Assembly: GCA_030666885.1 (NCBI GenBank)
Contig: DAOUWY010000038.1
Coordinates: forward strand, 1-10,946
Origin: Methanosarcinales archaeon
GTDB lineage: Archaea > Halobacteriota > Methanosarcinia > Methanosarcinales > Methanocomedenaceae
Direction of reading: 5' to 3'
DNA: 10,946 nucleotides
Shown here: positions 6,878-10,946 of the stretch, piece after piece
How the letters are laid out: each line of letters opens with the position of its first letter
Numbering within the stretch: position 1 is the first letter of the stretch
Position numbers and translations under genes: made by a program
The notes under the pieces: model-generated
Databases searched by the model: none
The model's input: only the letters and a program-made list of their open reading frames with translations
What the model was told of the DNA's origin: nothing

Positions 6878-8458
6878 ATGTCATTAACAAGAATAAATGC
6901 AACGGCGGCAACGCTAACAAAGAACAGGACCGAAGATTCGGTAAGCCCGATCAGCGGCATGTGTGTCACCTGTGTGGAAGGGTGTATCGGCATGTGCGAG
7001 ATTGGTAAATCAGCTTACCGCGGACCCGAGGTCATCTATCCTCAACCATACGGTATAACCACCTCGGCTTCGGAGAAGGACTACCCGCTGGATCTGAGTC
7101 ATTTCAATATTATGGGAACAGCCGTGGGTGCAATCGGTATTGAAGCTAACAGCGATAAGGCCATATTCCCGAATGTGGACCTTGAGGTAAGGATCGGTAA
7201 GGACAAGGAAATCAAACTGAGACTGCCTTTCATCATCCCAGGTCTCGGCAGCACAGCCGTGGCCAGTAATAACTGGGATGGCCTGGCCATCGGTTGTGCC
7301 ATTGCAGGCGTGCCCCTGACCATCGGCGAGAACGTTTGCGGTATGGACCCTGATTCCGTAATTGAGAACGGACGTGTAGAACATTCACCTGATCTGGCAA
7401 ACCGGATCAAATTGTACAAAGACTGGCAGAGGGACGGATACGGTGATATCATTTTGCAGGCCAATGTGGAAGATACTGGCCTGGGTGTACAGGAATACGG
7501 AATGGAGAAACTGGGTATTGAAACTGTTGAGTTGAAATGGGGACAGGGTGCCAAGGACATCGGCGGCGAGGTCAAGCTGAACACCCTGGAGAGAGCACAG
7601 CTGCTGCGCAGGCGCGGGTATGTGGTGCTGCCGGATCCACTTGACCCGGACGTGATCGATGCATTCAACATGGGTAGTTTCCATGAGTTTGAGAGGCACA
7701 GCCGGATCGGCATGGTGACCGAAGAGGGCTTCATGGACCGTGTTGAAGAGCTGCGAAATCTTGGTGCCAAGCATGTCTTCCTGAAGACTGGTGCATACAG
7801 GCCTGCCGACCTGGCAAGGGCAGTGAAGTATGCCAGCAAAGCCGGGATTGACCTGTTGACAGTAGATGGTGCTGGCGGCGGTACAGGTATGAGCCCCTGG
7901 AGAATGATGAATGAATGGGGTATGCCGCAGGTGGAGATATATTCCCTGCTGCACCAGTACATAAAGAAACTGGATGACCGCGGTGACTATGTGCCTGATG
8001 TGGCTGTTGCAGGCGGAATCACGCTTGAGGACCAGGTCTACAAGGGACTGGCGATCGGTGCTCCGTATAACAAGCTTATTGGTATGGCAAGAGGTCCGCT
8101 GGCGGCGGCCATGGTGGGCAAGACCATCGGCAAGAAGATCAATGGGGGGCATGTGCCTGTGTATATCAGCAGGTTCGGCAGCAGTATCGAGGAAATATTC
8201 ATCACCGCACCTGAACTGAAGAAGATATATGGCGACAGGTTCGCTGATATCCCGCCCGGTGCCATTGGTGTGTACACATACTTCCAGCGGCTGGGCCAGG
8301 GTATGCGCCAGTTGATGACCGGAAATCGGAAGTTCGCTCTGCAGTATATCGAGCGGGATGACATTGCGGCTATTACAAGAGAAGCTGCCGATGTGTCAGG
8401 AATTCCACATGTAATGGATGTGGATAAAGACGAAGTAGAGAAGATACTGAATGCCTGA
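6878..8458 (+). CDS. Stand-alone FMN-binding glutamate-synthase-like oxidoreductase (paralog B)
   Basis: A 526-residue full-length homolog of paralog A at 1560-3149, again only the FMN barrel of glutamate synthase. It has the N-terminal cluster CVTCVEGCIGMC (Cys29, 32, 36, 40), GENVCG (150-155), KWGQGAK-x-IGGE (220-231), DGAGGGTGMSPW (330-341), NEWG (345-348) and AGGITLEDQVYKGLAIGA (378-395). The 3Fe-4S ligands of true GltS are missing, as are glutaminase and GXGXG domains. ATG 6878 has GGAGG six bases upstream (6867-6871). It lies 86 bp after the NuoG-like gene on the same strand and before a hairpin terminator, so it is probably the last gene of the operon. An AT-rich tract near 6834-6846 could be an extra promoter. 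Context suggests the diaphorase subunits exchange electrons with this flavoprotein. Function is unknown; methylamine-linked or other amino-acid redox chemistry are alternatives. Confidence 0.86.
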   Translation: MSLTRINATAATLTKNRTEDSVSPISGMCVTCVEGCIGMCEIGKSAYRGPEVIYPQPYGITTSASEKDYPLDLSHFNIMGTAVGAIGIEANSDKAIFPNVDLEVRIGKDKEIKLRLPFIIPGLGSTAVASNNWDGLAIGCAIAGVPLTIGENVCGMDPDSVIENGRVEHSPDLANRIKLYKDWQRDGYGDIILQANVEDTGLGVQEYGMEKLGIETVELKWGQGAKDIGGEVKLNTLERAQLLRRRGYVVLPDPLDPDVIDAFNMGSFHEFERHSRIGMVTEEGFMDRVEELRNLGAKHVFLKTGAYRPADLARAVKYASKAGIDLLTVDGAGGGTGMSPWRMMNEWGMPQVEIYSLLHQYIKKLDDRGDYVPDVAVAGGITLEDQVYKGLAIGAPYNKLIGMARGPLAAAMVGKTIGKKINGGHVPVYISRFGSSIEEIFITAPELKKIYGDRFADIPPGAIGVYTYFQRLGQGMRQLMTGNRKFALQYIERDDIAAITREAADVSGIPHVMDVDKDEVEKILNA

Positions 8459-8478
8459 ACTTTTTTGTAAGGAGTATT

Positions 8479-8517
8479 AGCCGGCCGGGGATGCTTGGTC
8501 GGCTTGGTTTTATTTTT
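8479..8517 (+). terminator. Hairpin terminator of the Fe-S/flavin cluster
   Basis: AGCCGGCC (8479-8486) pairs with GGTCGGCT (8497-8504), eight pairs including one G-U, with a 10-nt loop. A T-rich tract follows (TTTTATTTTT, 8508-8517). It sits 20 nt after the stop codon of paralog B and marks the end of the four-gene unit. Confidence 0.75.
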
Positions 8518-8655
8518 AAATCGGCATGAACTTTTTGATCATGCGAGTGGTGGGAAATTAGTAACAATAAATGTAATTACTGATAAGTAGTATGATAAAC
8601 AGTGTATATGTCTTAAGTATTCCAAAGACAATTAAAAGCTAATGTGGTAAAACTC

Positions 8656-8871
8656 ATGTCTGAAGTAGAAATATTAAAACATATCAGAAGTGACCTGGAT
8701 TTTATTAAAGAAAAAATAATCCTGTTAGAGTTCACCATAAACGAAATTGACAGTGATGCGTATAAAAAATACAATCCGGAATATCTTACCGAGTTAGAAA
8801 AAATCGAAAGGGATGATAAAAGAACACATTTTGTTTCAATTGATGAATTTGATGAACATTTTGGATTGTAA
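8656..8871 (+). CDS. RelB-like antitoxin of a toxin-antitoxin pair
   Basis: A 71-residue acidic, mostly helical protein. The first half (SEVEILKHIRSDLDFIKEKI) looks like a dimerising or coiled-coil helix. The tail RTHFVSIDEFDEHFGL resembles the C-terminal end of archaeal RelB-type antitoxins that wrap around the toxin. It lies just ahead of a RelE-like gene, the usual antitoxin-toxin order, with 2 to 11 nt between them depending on the toxin start. ATG 8656 was chosen; an in-frame GTG at 8644 would add MVKL. Neither has a good Shine-Dalgarno sequence. AATTAAAAG at 8630-8638 would fit a TATA box for a leaderless message. The DNA is more AT-rich than the redox cluster, as expected for a mobile module. 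The family call rests on context and tail motif. Confidence 0.6.
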   Translation: MSEVEILKHIRSDLDFIKEKIILLEFTINEIDSDAYKKYNPEYLTELEKIERDDKRTHFVSIDEFDEHFGL

Positions 8872-8882
8872 GAGTGTTTTTT

Positions 8883-9092
8883 ATGCCGTATGAATTCGAG
8901 ATCACTGAAACGCTTAATAAAAAGTTTACAAAATTACAAAGAAAAAACAAGGCTCTTTTAAGGGCTTGCCGAAATAAGATTTATGAAGTGATCCAAAATC
9001 CATATCATTATAAACACCTTAAACATGAGAATCGTTTTAGGGTTCATGTGGGCGGGTCATTTGTTTTGAACTTCAGGGTCTTTGAAGAATGA
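8883..9092 (+). pseudogene. RelE/ParE-like toxin, C-terminally truncated
   Basis: A RelE-superfamily mRNA interferase-type protein. The 69 residues begin MPYEFEITETLNKKFTKL; NPYHYKHLKHENRFRVHVGG and SFVLNFRVFEE match the central helices and strands of archaeal RelE proteins. Intact relatives are about 85 residues and continue after this strand with an FLDFDHHD-like end bearing residues important for activity. Here a TGA at 9090-9092 cuts the gene right after VFEE, exactly where an IS200/IS605-like hairpin sequence begins. There is also a small gap in the usual loop after HYKHL. No remnant of the missing end was found in the next 250 bp. The toxin is therefore probably inactive, while the antitoxin is intact. 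GTG 8874 is an alternative in-frame start adding MFF. Confidence 0.6.
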
Positions 9093-9096
9093 AGCT

Positions 9097-9117
9097 CCCC
9101 ACAGCAGAGCTGTGGGG
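9097..9117 (+). repeat. Hairpin 1, perfect 9-bp stem
   Basis: CCCCACAGC (9097-9105), loop AGA, GCTGTGGGG (9109-9117). It is followed by TATCTCATG. It directly abuts the stop codon of the truncated toxin. Confidence 0.8.
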
Positions 9118-9167
9118 TATCTCATGTCTCAGGCTACTGAAGTTGCATTGACCATGGGTTGTCCCAA

Positions 9168-9184
9168 CCGCAGCAAAGCTGCGG
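9168..9184 (+). repeat. Hairpin 2, perfect 7-bp stem
   Basis: CCGCAGC (9168-9174), loop AAA, GCTGCGG (9178-9184), then GGTATA. The 15-mer CCCAACCGCAGCAAA at 9163-9177 recurs exactly in hairpin 3. The preceding bases GGTTG and CAACC (9157-9161 and 9165-9169) could form a competing small stem. Confidence 0.75.
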
Positions 9185-9256
9185 GGTATAACGATCTGTA
9201 TCAACTTTTTGATTATTTGAGTGGTGAGAAGTCAAACGTTGTTACGGCCCACCCAA

Positions 9257-9273
9257 CCGCAGCAAATCTGCGG
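9257..9273 (+). repeat. Hairpin 3, perfect 6-bp stem
   Basis: CCGCAG (9257-9262), loop CAAAT, CTGCGG (9268-9273). The 15-mer CCCAACCGCAGCAAA (9252-9266) is identical to the one 89 bp upstream. It looks like a decayed copy of hairpin 2. Confidence 0.65.
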
Positions 9274-9327
9274 AGAATAGTGATTAAGATCAATTTGATC
9301 TGGTGTTTATTTATACTGCAACGTTTG

Positions 9328-9339
9328 ATATATATAAAA
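9328..9339 (+). promoter_or_regulatory. TATA box for the membrane-anchored protein gene
   Basis: TATATATAAAAT lies about 25 bp upstream of the TTG at 9358 and about 16 bp upstream of the GTG at 9349. No Shine-Dalgarno sequence precedes either start, so a leaderless or near-leaderless transcript is likely. Confidence 0.45.
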
Positions 9340-9348
9340 TTAAAATAA

Positions 9349-10200
9349 GTGATTTTTTTGGCTAAAAAAAAACGAAGTACTAAAACAAAAGATACTGCCC
9401 GGAATAACCACAGTGAGCAGATTCCAAAAACAGATAGCAGTAAAGGACCGACCAACAATTTACCTTACATAGCCATCATTGCCGGATTATTACTGGTAAT
9501 CGCATACCTGCTATCAGGCGGCGGAACCAACCCGGCAGATTATCCTACAGGCCCACCACCTGGTATAAGCACACCATCTGGAATAAGTACTGACACCCAG
9601 CCTGTCAATCAGCCTGCTTTATACACTGGTAATATACCCAAACCGGTTCTTAAACCTGAATTTGCCCGGTTTTTCCCTGATAATATCAGTGGGATGAGAC
9701 ATGTGGCATTGCTGATGGACCCAATGAATGATGAGACTGATGGACGTTTCATTTCAAAGGTGCAGGACCAGGCGAATTTGATATATCTGAGCGAATCCAC
9801 ACTTACTGATTTCGAGATAGAATATTCGGTCTATAAGATGGAAAGTCCCGAAGCTGCCAGGGAAGTCCTCAATTATTATACTACCGAAATGGGATGGAAT
9901 ACTTTACAGAAATCGTATGGAAATGTAACCTTCTGGATATGGCAAGGTTATCTCGAAGGCAAAGGCAGGCCGGATGGAATGCATATCTTTTGGGACAGTA
10001 TCAGCAGTGGAGCATATTTACCAATTGAAAGGCATGGGACGAGTTATATTGCACAGGCTAACGCCGACCTGCTCTGTCTGCATGGAGAAACTGTGCAGGA
10101 TGAGTATTTCATTATGGTAGATGTACATGCACCTTTTGAGAAGGTGAATGAAGTTTCCAATCAGATGTTCACCGAAGCTGCTGCACTGATTGCCCCGTAA
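9349..10200 (+). CDS. Uncharacterised single-pass membrane-anchored protein with extracytoplasmic domain
   Basis: Not recognised. The 283 residues start with a Lys/Arg-rich cytoplasmic tail (about 1-37), then one hydrophobic segment (PYIAIIAGLLLVIAYLL, about 39-55), a Gly/Pro/Ser/Thr-rich linker (57-95) and a soluble domain (about 100-283). By the positive-inside rule the domain faces outside. The domain has a mixed alpha/beta look, with stretches such as IEYSVYKMESPEAAREVLNYY and VTFWIWQGYLEGKG, one cysteine (243) and no catalytic motif that I can name. There is no lipobox or signal peptidase site. The start is uncertain: GTG 9349, or TTG 9358 giving MAKKKRSTK, which looks natural and fits the TATA distance better. 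The gene ends 12 nt before the transporter gene and shares a hairpin with its ribosome-binding site, so the two are probably co-transcribed. Confidence 0.75.
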   Translation: MIFLAKKKRSTKTKDTARNNHSEQIPKTDSSKGPTNNLPYIAIIAGLLLVIAYLLSGGGTNPADYPTGPPPGISTPSGISTDTQPVNQPALYTGNIPKPVLKPEFARFFPDNISGMRHVALLMDPMNDETDGRFISKVQDQANLIYLSESTLTDFEIEYSVYKMESPEAAREVLNYYTTEMGWNTLQKSYGNVTFWIWQGYLEGKGRPDGMHIFWDSISSGAYLPIERHGTSYIAQANADLLCLHGETVQDEYFIMVDVHAPFEKVNEVSNQMFTEAAALIAP

Positions 10201-10206
10201 GCGGGG
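10193..10206 (+). promoter_or_regulatory. Stop-codon hairpin covering the ribosome-binding site of the transporter gene
   Basis: CCCCG (10193-10197) pairs with CGGGG (10202-10206) around a TAAG loop that contains the TAA stop codon of the upstream gene. The 3' arm is the only purine-rich GGGGA that could serve as Shine-Dalgarno for ATG 10213. A terminating ribosome would open the stem, which would couple translation of the two genes. Confidence 0.45.
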
Positions 10207-10212
10207 AATAAT

Positions 10213-10779
10213 ATGGACATAACCCCTGCCATTACTACATTCGGACTTGTCGCATTGGCAGAGATGGGCGATAAGACCCAGTTGATAGTAATAGCACTAT
10301 CTACCAGGTATTCCAGGACACATGTGTTTGCGGGTTTGATGGCTGCTTTTCTTGTATTGACTGCGCTGGCAGTGGGTGTGGGTGAAGTGGTAGTTGCCTT
10401 TATCAGCCCTGAGGTTATAGGGATTGTGGCAGGCTTGCTATTCATATTGTTCGGGATAATAACTATCCTGGTCAACGACGATGATGATAATGGCAATGTA
10501 AAAAACCCTGGAGCCCGCAGTGCTTTCATGACTGCATTTAGTCTTATAGCGCTTGCAGAACTGGGTGACAAGACCGAGCTTGCTGTCATAGCACTTTCGG
10601 CCCAATACCATGACCCGTTCATGGTGTTTTTGGGTGCAGTCCTGGGGCTGGGGTTTGTAAGTGCGCTGGGTGTTGCTGTTGTGGGGAAATTGCAGATGAT
10701 GGTGCCGATTGAGAAATTAAGGATTGGGTCCGGTATTTTGTTTTTGGTGTTTGGGGTATTGTTCCTGCTGGGTCTATAA
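10213..10779 (+). CDS. TMEM165/GDT1 (UPF0016) family cation transporter
   Basis: A 188-residue integral membrane protein with six predicted transmembrane segments arranged as two homologous halves. Each half holds the family signature E-x-G-D-K-T: EMGDKT (17-22) followed by QLIVIALS, and ELGDKT (116-121) followed by ELAVIALS. The acidic residues of the two copies are thought to bind the cation in the membrane. Characterised relatives in bacteria, cyanobacteria, yeast and plants export or move Mn2+ and/or Ca2+, sometimes against H+. The substrate here is unknown, with Mn2+ export the likeliest by analogy. The acidic run NDDDDNGN (88-95) lies in the central loop. ATG 10213 follows the upstream gene by 12 nt with a GGGGA ribosome-binding site held in a hairpin. 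The length is normal for prokaryotic members. Confidence 0.93.
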   Translation: MDITPAITTFGLVALAEMGDKTQLIVIALSTRYSRTHVFAGLMAAFLVLTALAVGVGEVVVAFISPEVIGIVAGLLFILFGIITILVNDDDDNGNVKNPGARSAFMTAFSLIALAELGDKTELAVIALSAQYHDPFMVFLGAVLGLGFVSALGVAVVGKLQMMVPIEKLRIGSGILFLVFGVLFLLGL

Positions 10780-10946
10780 TCTGGTTATGGAACAAAGGCA
10801 AAACTGCTTCATAAAGTACGGGACAGTAAGAGGATGCTCATAAGCCCCAGCCGTACCATCGCATGAATTAATTATGGAGGATACACGGGATTGATGGTGG
10901 TATGACCAACTGGATAATGTGGGTCAATTCTGGATGGGAATTTTCA

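Larger units (their letters stand above)
9091..9285 (+). mobile_element. Possible IS200/IS605-type end or palindrome-associated element remnant
   Basis: A stretch without a credible gene that contains three short hairpins of related sequence (9097-9117, 9168-9184, 9257-9273). GAAGC followed by a perfect hairpin and GGGGTAT is the pattern seen at the right ends (omega-RNA region) of archaeal IS200/IS605 and IS1341 elements. The first copy begins at the point where the RelE-like toxin is truncated. No tnpA or tnpB reading frame is present, so it would be a non-autonomous or decayed element. Boundaries are estimates; no target duplication is expected for this class. Confidence 0.4.

Noticed and set aside
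6878..8458. Genuine NADPH glutamate synthase large subunit
   Set aside because: Only the FMN barrel is present. Glutaminase, GXGXG domain and 3Fe-4S cysteines are missing, and no GltD-like subunit is in the window.
8524..8544. GCATGA-N9-TCATGC inverted repeat as a second terminator
   Set aside because: A 6-bp stem with no T-tract on the coding side, so it does not meet the terminator pattern. It could be an operator for the toxin-antitoxin genes, but it is more than 100 bp away from them.
9091..9285. CRISPR-like array
   Set aside because: Only three unequal hairpins with different spacing (71 and 89 bp), no constant full repeat and no cas genes.
9082..9348. Open frame of 88 codons starting MKNEAPHSRAVGYL
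   Set aside because: It runs through the hairpin repeats, overlaps the end of the toxin gene and has no ribosome-binding site. Similar EAPHSRAVG-like translations arise spuriously from IS200/IS605 ends.
10780..10946. Possible start of another gene (ATG at 10902, open to the window end) or an RNA gene
   Set aside because: Only 15 codons are visible and the nearest GGAGG (10876-10880) is 21 bases from the ATG, too far. No tRNA-like fold or terminator was seen, so nothing can be called.

Overview
The window looks like euryarchaeal DNA, most likely from a methanogen or anaerobic methane/alkane oxidiser of the Methanosarcinales/ANME-2 type. This placement is inferred from protein character, TATA-type promoters, T-rich terminators and a mix of ATG, GTG and TTG starts. 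No 16S, mcr or other marker gene is present, so it is not proven.

Layout. Positions 1-1330 (minus strand) hold hisF (3' end cut by the window edge) and hisH, which overlap by 7 nt and together form the imidazole-glycerol-phosphate synthase. Positions 1560-3149 (minus) encode a stand-alone FMN-binding glutamate-synthase-like protein, paralog A. A roughly 600 bp AT-rich intergenic region follows, with promoter and operator candidates for both directions. From 3749 to 8458 (plus) there is a compact four-gene cluster. It begins with a NuoE/HydC-like [2Fe-2S] protein, then a HydB/HndC-like NuoF flavoprotein with extra N- and C-terminal Fe-S domains. A NuoG/HydA-N-terminus-like Fe-S protein without any hydrogenase domain comes next, followed by glutamate-synthase-like paralog B. 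A hairpin terminator closes the cluster.

The rest is accessory. Positions 8656-9092 hold a RelB/RelE-like toxin-antitoxin pair whose toxin is cut short exactly where a hairpin typical of IS200/IS605 ends begins. Positions 9091-9285 carry three hairpins of related design. Positions 9349-10200 encode an unrecognised single-pass membrane-anchored protein. Positions 10213-10779 encode a TMEM165/GDT1 (UPF0016) cation transporter whose ribosome-binding site lies in a hairpin with the upstream stop codon.

How the genes may work together. The three Fe-S/flavin subunits have the architecture of the HydABC (Bfu-type) electron-bifurcating diaphorase core: NAD(P)H enters at the NuoF FMN and a chain of clusters leads to the A subunit. 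Here no hydrogenase, formate dehydrogenase or complex I is attached. The adjacent partners are two FMN oxidoreductases built on the glutamate-synthase FMN barrel. Both lack the glutaminase domain and the usual 3Fe-4S cysteines, but carry a new N-terminal CxxCxxGCxGxC motif. The inference is an uncharacterised NAD(P)H-linked, possibly bifurcating, redox complex whose end substrate is unknown. This is the most interesting content of the window.
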